Shown here: positions 16,537 through 25,633 of the stretch, piece after piece
Numbering within the stretch: the first letter of the stretch is position 1
How the letters are laid out: each line of letters begins with the position of its first letter
Origin: Pedobacter sp. PAMC26386
Lineage (GTDB): Bacteria; Bacteroidota; Bacteroidia; Sphingobacteriales; Sphingobacteriaceae
DNA length: 64,000 nt
NCBI GenBank assembly: GCA_014302835.1
Contig: CP060294.1
Coordinates: forward strand, 4,303,067-4,367,066
Direction: 5' to 3'
Position numbers and translations under genes: made by a program
Notes under the pieces: generated by a model
What the model saw: only the letters and a program-made list of their open reading frames with translations
Told to the model about the DNA's origin: nothing
Databases searched by the model: none

Positions 16537-17463
16537 CTATTTATAGTCCTTATGCAGAATCAAAAAACTAGCTCGTTCTTCCTTTTTGAAAGGCACATTC
16601 CAATTCCCCTGGTAAGTAATTTTAGTCGGCAGCTTGTCCTCTCCAAAATACCCCATTTCAATATTCATCTGCACATTAAAATCAAACAGCATATTGCTAT
16701 ATTTCATATCGACATATCTTCCCAGAATGGCAAAATCACGCTTATCAAAAATCGTAACCAGCTCTTTAATCATTAAACCATCTTTAGTCCAGCTGCTCAG
16801 GTCATCTTTCACACTTACCCTGAAACGATAAACCGGGATAGAATCCAGATAAGTTCCACTCTGGAAATTATAATCATAATACTGGCGCATATTTGCCGTG
16901 AAAATTTCCGTTTTGCTCCCTATAAAAGGAATCCCCTTTACCGGCTTTCCCGGATTAAAAATCAATGTTTTTAACTTATCCTTGTAACCCGCGTTCGAAT
17001 CTCCTTTATTACCTGCAACAGATTCACTGGCAGAAAAATCAGTTTTATAAGCATTCATAAAAATGTAGTCGAACATCTCTACCGTATACAGCTGATATTT
17101 CCCATTCTTTTTAAAGACTTTTCCCGTATCCTGCTTCACCAGATATTCCATCTTTACAGGGTTAACCGAATGCCTGATTTTACGATAAATCTTACCATTA
17201 ACCTTGTTCTTCTTATCATAAGTAAAGACCCTGTTTTCAGCGATGAAGCTATGTTTCTTCATCTTTCTGAATGCCGCATAGAAACTTGTATCCGTAGTAA
17301 TCGCCTTGATAAAGGTCTCTACGCTTAGCTTCTGTGCTACGATATTTACATTAGAATCAAGCTGTATAGTCTTGATCGTATCCGGGTTAAAACGGGGAAT
17401 CTGCTGTGCAAACCCACCAGACCCGCAAACCACGAAGGCAGCGATAAACAAACTCTTCAACAT
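16537..17463 (-). CDS. Secreted protein of unknown function
   Basis: 308 residues with a signal peptide (ends GSGGFAQ). I recognise no domain. The mature protein is Lys- and aromatic-rich, with FIKAITTDTSFYAAFRKMKKHSF, IYRKIRHSVNP, and a C-terminal half with beta-strand character (VYRFRVSVKDDL, DFNVQMNIEMGYFG, LPTKITYQGNWNVPF). This resembles Bacteroidota outer-membrane or periplasmic proteins with a lipid-handling fold, but that is a guess. Its start overlaps the stop of the M20 gene by one base, so the two are translationally coupled; 127 bp separate it from the SGNH gene. Confidence 0.6.
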   Translation of the reverse strand: MLKSLFIAAFVVCGSGGFAQQIPRFNPDTIKTIQLDSNVNIVAQKLSVETFIKAITTDTSFYAAFRKMKKHSFIAENRVFTYDKKNKVNGKIYRKIRHSVNPVKMEYLVKQDTGKVFKKNGKYQLYTVEMFDYIFMNAYKTDFSASESVAGNKGDSNAGYKDKLKTLIFNPGKPVKGIPFIGSKTEIFTANMRQYYDYNFQSGTYLDSIPVYRFRVSVKDDLSSWTKDGLMIKELVTIFDKRDFAILGRYVDMKYSNMLFDFNVQMNIEMGYFGEDKLPTKITYQGNWNVPFKKEERASFLILHKDYK

Positions 17464-18650
17464 TAATTTCCCAATTGCTTTAAAGCGATATAAGCCATTA
17501 AACCCGTAGATATTTTCAATGCATCTTCATCTACATCAAAATTAGGATGATGCACAGAATACTTCGTATCCTTAGCCACGTTTCCAGTACCTAAACGATA
17601 GAAACAAGCGTCAGTTACCTGAGAATAATATGCGAAATCTTCTGCTGCCATCCAGATGTCCAGATCAACCACATTTTCTGCCCCCAAATAATCCTCAGCA
17701 TAACCACGGGCACTTGCTGTTAATTTTTCTTCATTCACCAGGAAAGGATAACCATGCATAATATTAAATTCACAGCTTCCACCCATACTTTCAGCGATAC
17801 CCTCAGCCATTTTCTTCATCAGACGTTTCGCTTCTGCACGCCATTCCTCATTCAGTGTTCTGAAAGTACCTTCCAGTTTCACCTCATTCGGGATAATATT
17901 TGTCGCACCATTTGCAATTACCTTTCCAAACGAAAGAACAGACGGTAATCTAGGGTCCGCATTACGACTCACAATCTGCTGTAAAGCAACAATAATATGA
18001 GAGGTAATCAAAACCGGGTCAATATTTTGCTGAGGCTGTGCCCCATGTCCGCCTTTTCCTTTAACAGTTACATATAATTCATCTGCTGATGCCATATAAA
18101 TGCCAGAACGGAAGCCTACTTTTCCAGCATCAATCCATGGCATTACATGCTGTCCGATAATGCTTCCTGGTCTTGGGTTTTCCAATACACCTTCTGCAAT
18201 CATCATACTTGCACCGCCCGGAATCATTTCTTCACCCGGTTGAAAAATCAATTTGATTGTTCCGCCAAACTCCGCTTTCATCTGATTCAGGATATAGGCA
18301 GCACCAAGCAAAGACGAAGTATGTACATCATGTCCACAGGCATGCATTACACCTGGATTCTGCGACACATAAGGCTTGTCATTCGCTTCAATGATTGGTA
18401 AAGCATCCATATCACCACGCAGGGCGATCACCTCTTTAGAAGGTAGATCTCCGGTAATCAAACCAACTACACCTGTATTAGCCATACTGGTAAAGGGAAT
18501 ACCCCATTCTGTCAGTTTACCCTGAATAAATGCCGAAGTCTGAAACTCTGCAAAAGAAAGTTCCGGATTCATATGAAGATGACGTCTGTAACCTACAACG
18601 TCCTGAAAAATAGTATTTGCTAAGTTTTGAATCTGCTCTTTGTTAATCAT
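17463..18650 (-). CDS. M20-family amidohydrolase (N-acyl amino acid / hippurate hydrolase type)
   Basis: 395 residues, standard length. A zinc peptidase-family enzyme that removes acyl groups from amino acids. Metal-binding motifs: IALRGDMDALPI, VMHACGHDVHTSSLLGAA, IFQPGEEMIPGGASMMI and the C-terminal WMAAEDFAYYSQ and YSVHHPNFDVDEDAL. The dimerisation domain (VTVKGKGGHGAQPQQNIDPV) is intact. No signal peptide, so cytoplasmic. It overlaps the next gene by one base and follows the SPOR gene by 8 bp. Confidence 0.92.
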   Translation of the reverse strand: MINKEQIQNLANTIFQDVVGYRRHLHMNPELSFAEFQTSAFIQGKLTEWGIPFTSMANTGVVGLITGDLPSKEVIALRGDMDALPIIEANDKPYVSQNPGVMHACGHDVHTSSLLGAAYILNQMKAEFGGTIKLIFQPGEEMIPGGASMMIAEGVLENPRPGSIIGQHVMPWIDAGKVGFRSGIYMASADELYVTVKGKGGHGAQPQQNIDPVLITSHIIVALQQIVSRNADPRLPSVLSFGKVIANGATNIIPNEVKLEGTFRTLNEEWRAEAKRLMKKMAEGIAESMGGSCEFNIMHGYPFLVNEEKLTASARGYAEDYLGAENVVDLDIWMAAEDFAYYSQVTDACFYRLGTGNVAKDTKYSVHHPNFDVDEDALKISTGLMAYIALKQLGN

Positions 18651-18658
18651 CTGATTGG

Positions 18659-19084
18659 CTATAAACGGGGTGCATTGATTTTTTCTCTGAAAATGAATAA
18701 AGTCGGAAACGTTGACCTGAGTTCATTCATCAGTCTCTGGGCTTCCAGACGCGTCCTGAAATCTCCCACACGTAAATAATAATTAGGTTCTTTATAAGTA
18801 ATATAAGTGTTCAGCTTTGGGTAAGCAGATCTAAAACGTGTCTGCTCATTAAAAGTTTGTCTTCTGTCTGATCCATAAAATACCTGCACACGGAAACCCA
18901 TTTGTGACACAATTGCCCCACCACTTCTATGGCTTGTTACCGGAGCCGCTTTTTTACTTAAAGCGATCCTTTTCTCAATCAAACTGTCTACCAGTGGATC
19001 TTTAACAATAACCACCTCACCCTTTTTTTGGGAAAAACAAGCCAGAGAAAAACAACAGATAATAAATGTAAAAAATGATTTCAT
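18659..19084 (-). CDS. Small exported SPOR-domain protein
   Basis: 141 residues with a signal peptide (ends LACFSQ). The C-terminal 75 residues form a SPOR-type domain: GFRVQVFYGSDRRQTFNEQTR, YITYKEPNYYLRVGDF and RTRLEAQRLMNELRSTFP. SPOR domains bind glycan strands lacking stem peptides, so a septal or envelope role is inferred. It is the first gene of the operon that runs through dnaG to the cyclotransferase; the secA terminator lies just upstream. Confidence 0.75.
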   Translation of the reverse strand: MKSFFTFIICCFSLACFSQKKGEVVIVKDPLVDSLIEKRIALSKKAAPVTSHRSGGAIVSQMGFRVQVFYGSDRRQTFNEQTRFRSAYPKLNTYITYKEPNYYLRVGDFRTRLEAQRLMNELRSTFPTLFIFREKINAPRL

Positions 19085-19099
19085 AGGAAGGTTAAAAAA

Positions 19100-19139
19100 A
19101 AAGAATGCCGATTTCTTTTTACAAAAATCGGCATTCTTT
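19100..19139 (-). terminator. Terminator of secA
   Basis: A 15-bp perfect stem (19100-19114 with 19125-19139) with a 10-nt loop. On the minus strand it is followed by an uninterrupted T-run, an ideal intrinsic terminator. It begins 15 bp after the secA stop. Confidence 0.9.
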
Positions 19140-19153
19140 ATGTGTATTACAAA

Positions 19154-22100
19154 TTACAATCCTGCACCATGGCAGTTTTTGTATTTCTTGCCACTTCCAC
19201 AAGGGCAAGGGTCGTTTCTGCCTATAGTGACTTCTTTACGTATCGGTTGTTGCGGAGCAGCCTCACGGGTATCCTCAAACTGTACATCTCCTGTACTGGT
19301 TGCAGATGCAAATTCAGGTTTTGACAACTGTAATCTGCTTGGAGCAGGTCTTGGAGCCTGTGCTTCTTTGATGTCATCAGCTTCCTGCTGCATCGGGATA
19401 CCACCTTTATATAAGAAACTTACTACTTCTTTATTTACTGCATTCAACATGTTTTTAAACAAATTGAAGGCTTCCATTTTATAAATGATTAATGGATCTT
19501 TTTGTTCGTAAACTGCATTTTGAACCGATTGTTTCAACTCGTCCATTTCACGCAAATGCTCTTTCCACGATTCATCGATTAAAGCAAGAACGATAGTTTT
19601 CTCAAATGACTTCGTTACTTCTCTACCATGGTTATTAATTGCTTTTTTCAATTCTACCGGAACCTGGATACTTCTGATACCGTCAGTGAAAGGAACAACG
19701 ATTTGTTCAATATGCTCACCACGTTCTTCAAATACCTGCGTTAGTACTGGCATTGCCTGAAGGATGATGTTTTCAGATTTTCTAGCATAAAAAGTAGTCG
19801 CTTCTTCAAACAACTTATCTGTTAAGATGTGGATGCTTCTTGAACTAAATTCAGCTTCAGTAATATCAGTATCTAAAGAGAAGTTCTTAATAACCTCTAA
19901 TTTGAAACCTTCATAATTACTTGCTTCTTTATATTCAGAAACAACATCTTCAGCAACATCAAATACCATATTGTTCATGTCTACATCCAGACGTTCACCG
20001 AACAAAGCATTTTTACGTTTAGCATAGATTACAGAACGCTGTGAGTTCATCACATCATCATATTCAAGTAAACGCTTACGAATACCAAAGTTATTTTCTT
20101 CTACTTTTTTCTGTGCACGCTCAATAGATTTGGTAATCATAGAATGCTGAATTACTTCACCATCTTCAATTCCCATTTTCACCATGATGTTAGATATACG
20201 CTCAGACCCGAATAAACGCATTAAGTTATCTTCCAGTGAAACGAAGAACTGAGTTGAACCCGGATCTCCCTGACGGCCTGAACGACCACGTAACTGTCTG
20301 TCTACACGACGTGACTCATGACGCTCTGTACCAACGATAGCTAAACCACCTGCTTCTTTAACACCAGCACCTAATTTAATATCCGTACCACGACCAGCCA
20401 TGTTCGTTGCAATAGTAACTGTACCTGCCTGACCAGCTTCAGCTACAATATCAGCCTCTTTCTGGTGCATCTTCGCATTCAGTACATTGTGTTTAATACC
20501 ACGTAATTTCAGCATGCGGCTTAACAGTTCAGAAATCTCTACAGAAGTTGTACCTACCAATACTGGTCTGCCTGCAACTGTTAATTTCACGATCTCTTCT
20601 GCAACTGCATTGTATTTTTCACGAACAGTACGGTAAACGTAATCCTGCTCATCTAACCTTAACATCACTCTGTTTGTAGGTATTTCTACCACATCCAGTT
20701 TGTAAATAGACCAGAACTCACCAGATTCAGTTGTTGCTGTACCCGTCATACCACATAACTTATGGTACATTCTGAAAAAATTCTGTAAAGTAACCGTTGC
20801 ATAAGTTTGTGAAGCATCTTCTACTTTCACATTTTCTTTTGCTTCAATCGCCTGGTGTAAACCGTCAGAATAACGACGGCCATCCATGATACGACCTGTC
20901 TGCTCATCTACAATTTTAATTTTACCTTCATCAATGATGTACTCTACATCCATTTCAAATAAGGTATAAGCTTTCAACAACTGGTTCACCGAGTGAACAC
21001 GTTCAGCTTTAATAGAATAATCACGCATCAAGGCATCTTTCTGCGCAATTTTATCTTCACTCACCAAAGCTGATTTCTCAATTTCAGCGATTTCAGTACC
21101 TACATCTGGTAATACAAAGAAATGCTCATCTTCACCAGATTTAGTGATCAGCTCAATTCCTTTTTCTGTTAATTCTACCTGGTTATTTTTCTCATCGATA
21201 TAGAAATATAAATGAGAATCTACTTTAGGCATATTTTTCGACTGATCAGCCATATAGCTGTTTTCAGTTTTAAGCAGGATAGTTTTGTTACTTCCTTCAC
21301 TTAAAAACTTGATCAGTGCTTTATTTTTTGGTAATCCGCGGTGTGCTCTTAACAAAGCTAAACCACCTTCGCCTTCTTCAGTTCCTGTCTTACCTTCAGC
21401 GATTAATTTCTTAGCTTCATTTAAAGCTTTAGACACATATTCTTTCTGTGCATTAACCAAACGTTCAATTCTTGGTTTCAACTCATGAAACTCGTGCTGA
21501 TCTCCAAAAGGAACCGGACCTGAGATAATCAACGGAGTACGTGCATCATCAATTAATACTGAATCGACCTCATCGACCATTGCAAAGTGCAGCTTACGCT
21601 GAACCAGTTGCCCAGGCTCCTGCGCCATATTGTCACGCAGATAATCAAAACCGAACTCATTGTTTGTACCATAAGTAATATCAGCCAGGTAAGCATTTCT
21701 ACGTTCCTGAGAGTTAGGCTCATGTTTATCGATACAATCTACTCTGATACCATGGAATTCAAATAAAGGACCATTCCACTCCGAGTCACGTCGTGCCAGG
21801 TAATCATTCACCGTTACAATGTGTACACCCTGACCAGCTAAAGCATTCAGGTAAGCAGGTAATGTACTTACCAGCGTTTTACCCTCACCCGTTGCCATCT
21901 CAGCAATTTTACCATTGTGCAAAACGATACCACCAATTAACTGGACATCATAGTGAACCATGTTCCATACTACTGTACTTCCAGCAGCATCCCATGAATT
22001 AGCCCAGAAAGCTTTATCCCCTTCAATTTTAACATTGGCTCTGCGCGCTGCATACTCTCTGTCATAAGCTGAAGCTGTAACTTCTAAGGTTGGGTTCTCA

Positions 22101-22465
22101 GCGAAACGTCTTGAGGTTTCTTTCACAACTGCAAAAGCAGCAGGAAGAATTTCCATCAATACAACCTCTAATTCTTTATCTCTGTCTTTCACTAAAACGT
22201 CGATGCGCTCATAAATGGCAGTTTTTTCAGGTAAGGATAAATCCTGACCTTCAGCATCTGTTTTCAGTGTACTTATTTGAGTATCAATTTCGGCTAAAGA
22301 TTTAGCGATAATGTCCTTAAAGTAGACAGTTTTGTTACGCAATTCATCATTGCTTAAAGCCGAAAGTTTAGCGTATTCTTCATTTATCTTAATGACAAGT
22401 GGTTGGATTGCCTTAATATCTCTTTCTGATTTGCTTCCAAAAACTTTGGTTAAAAATCCTAGCAT
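19154..22465 (-). CDS. secA: Protein translocase ATPase subunit SecA
   Basis: 1103 residues, the enlarged Bacteroidota form. Drives preproteins through SecYEG. Visible elements: Walker A in GKIAEMATGEGKTLVSTLPAY, the DEAD-like VDEVDSVLIDDARTPLIISGP, the NBD2 region VGTTSVEISELLSRML and IATNMAGRGTDIKLG, then RESRRVDRQLRGRSGRQGDPG. The C-terminal zinc-binding SEC-C tail, NDPCPCGSGKKYKNCHG, is complete. Insertions relative to E. coli (901 residues) lie mainly after the first nucleotide-binding domain. Monocistronic, with a strong terminator. The 210 bp upstream carry its promoter and possibly the end of a small membrane gene's transcript. Confidence 0.98.
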   Translation of the reverse strand: MLGFLTKVFGSKSERDIKAIQPLVIKINEEYAKLSALSNDELRNKTVYFKDIIAKSLAEIDTQISTLKTDAEGQDLSLPEKTAIYERIDVLVKDRDKELEVVLMEILPAAFAVVKETSRRFAENPTLEVTASAYDREYAARRANVKIEGDKAFWANSWDAAGSTVVWNMVHYDVQLIGGIVLHNGKIAEMATGEGKTLVSTLPAYLNALAGQGVHIVTVNDYLARRDSEWNGPLFEFHGIRVDCIDKHEPNSQERRNAYLADITYGTNNEFGFDYLRDNMAQEPGQLVQRKLHFAMVDEVDSVLIDDARTPLIISGPVPFGDQHEFHELKPRIERLVNAQKEYVSKALNEAKKLIAEGKTGTEEGEGGLALLRAHRGLPKNKALIKFLSEGSNKTILLKTENSYMADQSKNMPKVDSHLYFYIDEKNNQVELTEKGIELITKSGEDEHFFVLPDVGTEIAEIEKSALVSEDKIAQKDALMRDYSIKAERVHSVNQLLKAYTLFEMDVEYIIDEGKIKIVDEQTGRIMDGRRYSDGLHQAIEAKENVKVEDASQTYATVTLQNFFRMYHKLCGMTGTATTESGEFWSIYKLDVVEIPTNRVMLRLDEQDYVYRTVREKYNAVAEEIVKLTVAGRPVLVGTTSVEISELLSRMLKLRGIKHNVLNAKMHQKEADIVAEAGQAGTVTIATNMAGRGTDIKLGAGVKEAGGLAIVGTERHESRRVDRQLRGRSGRQGDPGSTQFFVSLEDNLMRLFGSERISNIMVKMGIEDGEVIQHSMITKSIERAQKKVEENNFGIRKRLLEYDDVMNSQRSVIYAKRKNALFGERLDVDMNNMVFDVAEDVVSEYKEASNYEGFKLEVIKNFSLDTDITEAEFSSRSIHILTDKLFEEATTFYARKSENIILQAMPVLTQVFEERGEHIEQIVVPFTDGIRSIQVPVELKKAINNHGREVTKSFEKTIVLALIDESWKEHLREMDELKQSVQNAVYEQKDPLIIYKMEAFNLFKNMLNAVNKEVVSFLYKGGIPMQQEADDIKEAQAPRPAPSRLQLSKPEFASATSTGDVQFEDTREAAPQQPIRKEVTIGRNDPCPCGSGKKYKNCHGAGL

Positions 22466-22675
22466 CGTTTCTATTTATGTTTTATTTGTTTTAAAATCAT
22501 GATTTTACAACAACCAAGCCATATCAATTGACAGGCCACTTTGTCAGTTATTGAGGGATAAAACTACAAAATATCTGGTAATAGTACTGGCAATACCACG
22601 TTTATTTAAACAGATAAGTACAAATTGTCATCCTGAGGTAATGTATGGAGAAATCAAGAACAGATTAACAGGGGG

Positions 22676-22891
22676 TTACTGATCTTCCTTTTTGTTTAGG
22701 GCATCTTTTTTTTCCTTGTTGTTCAAAATAGTGGCATAAACTCCTAAGCCCACCAGGATAGCGGGGATAATTATCCCGACAAACCCAGTATTTACCTGGC
22801 CTGGGGCGAATTTAAAAAGATCATTTAAGACAATGGCAGCAGCTACACCAAACAGGAGCGCCGGGTACCGGAAAAAGATACGGTTTTTCAT
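22676..22891 (-). CDS. Small membrane protein with two transmembrane helices
   Basis: 71 residues from the ATG at 22891; an upstream in-frame start would add nine residues. Two hydrophobic segments (YPALLFGVAAAIVLNDLF and FVGIIIPAILVGLGVYATI) are separated by a short loop (KFAPGQVNT), and the C-terminus is charged and Lys-rich (NNKEKKDALNKKEDQ). I recognise no family. It lies upstream of secA on the same strand and diverges from purD. Confidence 0.5.
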   Translation of the reverse strand: MKNRIFFRYPALLFGVAAAIVLNDLFKFAPGQVNTGFVGIIIPAILVGLGVYATILNNKEKKDALNKKEDQ

Positions 22892-23016
22892 AATTTTGCT
22901 GATTTGAAACTGCAACAATAAAATTGATTACAGATTAAGTTGCAATATACCTACATCCCAATATTGGCCGAAACAAATTATCAAATAAATTTTAAACAGT
23001 ATTTAGACAAAGCGGT

Positions 23017-23024
23017 TATCTTTG
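23017..23024 (+). promoter_or_regulatory. Candidate -7 element of purD (TATCTTTG)
   Basis: TATCTTTG matches TAnnTTTG exactly and ends only 5 nt before the purD ATG at 23030. No clear -33 TTTG at 19-21 nt. If used, the transcript would have almost no leader. Confidence 0.4.
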
Positions 23025-23029
23025 CTGAT

Positions 23030-24304
23030 ATGAATATCTTACTATTAGGTTCTGGTGGAAGAGAAAGCGCTTTCGCCTGGAAAATGAGTCAATCTGAACA
23101 ATGCTCAAAACTATTTATCGCACCAGGCAACGGTGGAACAGCAGCATATGGTAAAAATGTAAACCTTAACCCAAATGATTTCAACGCGATCAGAACATTT
23201 GTTTTAACGGAAAAGATTGAGCTTGTTGTTGTTGGTCCGGAAGAGCCTTTAGTAAATGGTATTCATGATTTTTTCCTGGCGGATGAAAAGCTAGCTGGAA
23301 TCCCTGTAATCGGTCCTAAAAAAGAAGGTGCTATACTGGAAGGCAGTAAGGATTTCTCTAAAGAATTTATGGCACGCCACGGTATTCCGCATCCAGATTC
23401 TAAATCATTTACCAAAGAAACTTTAGCTGCCGGACTAACTTACCTTGAAAACCACAGTTTACCTGTAGTTTTAAAAGCAGATGGTTTAGCAGCTGGTAAA
23501 GGTGTTTTAATTTGCGAAACTGTAGCTGATGCACAAGCTGAACTGACTTTAATGTTAAGTGAAGGCAAATTTGGTCATGCAGGAGCGATCGTTGTGATCG
23601 AAGAGTTTTTAACCGGTATTGAATTGTCTGTATTTGTATTGACTGATGGCGATAATTATGTGATTTTACCAGAAGCGAAAGATTACAAACGTATTGGTCA
23701 GGGAGATTCCGGCTTAAATACAGGTGGTATGGGCTCTGTTTCTCCGGTTCCATTTGCGGATGAGAAATTTTTAAAGGAAGTAGAAAACAGCATTATCATT
23801 CCTACCATCAACGGATTAAAGAAAGATAAAATAGATTATACAGGTTTCATTTTCTTCGGGTTATTCAAAGTTGGCGACAAACCAATGATCATTGAATACA
23901 ATTGCAGGATGGGTGACCCTGAGACAGAAAGTGTTTTACCAAGAATCGAAAATGATCTTGTAGAGCTTTTCATTGCCACTTCTCAGAAGAAACTGAAAGA
24001 TGTGAAATTGACCATCAGCCCTAAAAGCGCGGCTACAGTTATGATTGTAGCAGGTGGTTATCCTGGTGAATATGAAAAAGGTAAGGTAATGACCGGAATT
24101 GATAACATCCGTCAGTCATTAGCTTTTCACGCAGGGACTATTGCTGAAGGCGGTGTGATTAAAAGTAATGGTGGACGCGTGTTAGCGGTAACCAGTTTAC
24201 AGGATAACATGTTTGAAGCATTACAGTCAGCAACGGCTGATGCAGCAAGAATTTACTTTGATGGAAAATATTTCAGAGAAGATATAGGTTTTGATTTGAT
24301 GTAA
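23030..24304 (+). CDS. purD: Phosphoribosylamine-glycine ligase (GAR synthetase)
   Basis: 424 residues, the normal length, starting at ATG 23030 with MNILLLGSGGRESAFAWK; an in-frame extension upstream is rejected because the family begins here. Catalyses the ATP-dependent joining of glycine to phosphoribosylamine in purine synthesis. ATP-grasp features: PVVLKADGLAAGKGVLICET, VIEEFLTGIELSVFVLTDG, LPEAKDYKRIGQGDSGLNTGGMGSVSP split over the active site, and YNCRMGDPETESVLPR. Monocistronic with a downstream terminator. Confidence 0.97.
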   Translation: MNILLLGSGGRESAFAWKMSQSEQCSKLFIAPGNGGTAAYGKNVNLNPNDFNAIRTFVLTEKIELVVVGPEEPLVNGIHDFFLADEKLAGIPVIGPKKEGAILEGSKDFSKEFMARHGIPHPDSKSFTKETLAAGLTYLENHSLPVVLKADGLAAGKGVLICETVADAQAELTLMLSEGKFGHAGAIVVIEEFLTGIELSVFVLTDGDNYVILPEAKDYKRIGQGDSGLNTGGMGSVSPVPFADEKFLKEVENSIIIPTINGLKKDKIDYTGFIFFGLFKVGDKPMIIEYNCRMGDPETESVLPRIENDLVELFIATSQKKLKDVKLTISPKSAATVMIVAGGYPGEYEKGKVMTGIDNIRQSLAFHAGTIAEGGVIKSNGGRVLAVTSLQDNMFEALQSATADAARIYFDGKYFREDIGFDLM

Positions 24305-24317
24305 ATTGAAATCAGGA

Positions 24318-24354
24318 TTAATAACGGGGGTAATGCATGTATCCCCGTTATTAA
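24318..24354 (+). terminator. Terminator of purD
   Basis: A 12-bp perfect stem (24318-24329 with 24343-24354) around a 13-nt loop, GC-rich at the loop side (GGGG/CCCC), starting 13 bp after the purD stop and followed by an AT-rich stretch. Confidence 0.7.
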
Positions 24355-24477
24355 TTATATTATATTCAGGCTTCTTACAATTTACCTTTTGCTATCATAC
24401 ATCATGAGAATAAGGTTGAGTATATTGACGCTTTGATACCCCCCTTCGTTTTGACAAAATAGGCTTTACCAGAAGAC

Positions 24478-25470
24478 TTAAACTCTCAGTTTACCCGGCG
24501 TTGTTGCAAATTTCTTCCTAAAGGCATTGCTAAAATGCTGAACAGACGAATAACCTAACCCAAATGCAACAGATTTTATGGATCTACCTTCCTGAAGCAG
24601 TTCTTTTGCATTATTTAGCTTATAATCACTTAAATAGCCAAATATACTGCTATCAAACAGTCCTTTAAAACCCTGTTTCAGTTTAAACTCGTTAATGCCG
24701 CATAGTTTTGCCAGTTCTGCAACCGAAGGTGGTTCGTGAATGTGCTCAACCAGATAATCCCTGGCGTAATAAATACAGTCTCTATCGTACGAAGATTGTA
24801 ACGGTGGACGCTGTTTCTTCGTAATAGCCAGTTCAAAAGCCTCGGCCTGGAGAACAAGCAGCTCTATACATTTCGATTCAATAAACATAAGTCTTAATCC
24901 TACTGTGTAATTACAGTTAAGGATATCTTTTATACAATTCTGCATCGCCCACGAGATTGGAAGATTCTGTTCTGCAATCTGCGCATACTGCCCTGCATCC
25001 AGGAGCTCTGCCAGAACCTGAAGTACCCTACACGAATTTTCTGATAGCTGCAGAAACTTTTCTTTCGTAAAATGCACCTCAAAGAAGCGATAATTACAGT
25101 TTATATCATATTCACCTGTACCATCAAGCTCGGGCATATAAATAATATTCTGCTGATTAGAACGAAAAACATATTGCTTTCTGTTTACCTGGTTGAATAT
25201 TGTTCCATTACCTGATAGCGTAAAACGCAGTTTGATCATTTCCGGAACATCATAGGTAGGGCGAAAATACATCTGTCGTTGTTTAAATCTAATATCGCCA
25301 TAAACGATATAAACATTAGGCGTATTAATCTGCACCAGTTCTGCATCGCTAAAAGAAAAGCTGTATTTCTCCTTCCTTTCTGTTATTAACCGTTTCTGAA
25401 CTGGAAAATCATCAAAGCTTCCCCCTACCGTTTTCCAAGCCCCATAATCCTTACCAACATTGATTCCCAT
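24478..25470 (-). CDS. AraC-family transcriptional regulator
   Basis: 330 residues from ATG 25470; an upstream GTG would add five residues. The N-terminal 220 residues are a PchR-like sensor region (FRPTYDVPEMIKLRFTLSGNGT). The C-terminal DNA-binding part has two helix-turn-helix motifs: PPSVAELAKLCGINEFKLKQGFKGLF and GRSIKSVAFGLGYSSVQHFSNAFRKKFATTPGKLR. PchR-type regulators often respond to a siderophore or other small molecule (family knowledge). It diverges from a methyltransferase gene across a 163-bp space with two 15-bp direct repeats, so it probably controls that gene and itself. Confidence 0.88.
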   Translation of the reverse strand: MGINVGKDYGAWKTVGGSFDDFPVQKRLITERKEKYSFSFSDAELVQINTPNVYIVYGDIRFKQRQMYFRPTYDVPEMIKLRFTLSGNGTIFNQVNRKQYVFRSNQQNIIYMPELDGTGEYDINCNYRFFEVHFTKEKFLQLSENSCRVLQVLAELLDAGQYAQIAEQNLPISWAMQNCIKDILNCNYTVGLRLMFIESKCIELLVLQAEAFELAITKKQRPPLQSSYDRDCIYYARDYLVEHIHEPPSVAELAKLCGINEFKLKQGFKGLFDSSIFGYLSDYKLNNAKELLQEGRSIKSVAFGLGYSSVQHFSNAFRKKFATTPGKLRV

Positions 25471-25525
25471 AATGGCAATTATCACAAAAAAAATGGAATT
25501 ATTTTAAAATGGTTATCAAAAATTC

Positions 25526-25561
25526 CTTTTTATGTAAAAGAAAATACTTTTTATGTAAAAG
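25526..25561. promoter_or_regulatory. Two direct repeats with 21-bp period, likely AraC-type operator
   Basis: CTTTTTATGTAAAAG occurs at 25526-25540 and identically at 25547-25561. Starts are 21 bp apart, two helical turns, as for half-sites bound by AraC-family regulators. Each copy has internal symmetry (CTTTT...AAAAG). The pair lies 56 bp upstream of the regulator start and 72 bp upstream of the methyltransferase start. Confidence 0.6.
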
Positions 25562-25633
25562 CGTACGATGGCTATTGTTCACTTTTGTCAAGATTGAGAA
25601 ATATCCCCCGAAAGAGATTTGACACACAATATT

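Noticed and set aside
22625..22637. TTGTCATCCTGAG upstream of secA as a copy of the dispersed GTCATCCTGAGC-type repeat
   Set aside because: Only the first 13 bases match the widespread repeat as I remember it; the following bases do not, so a chance match or a decayed remnant cannot be told apart.
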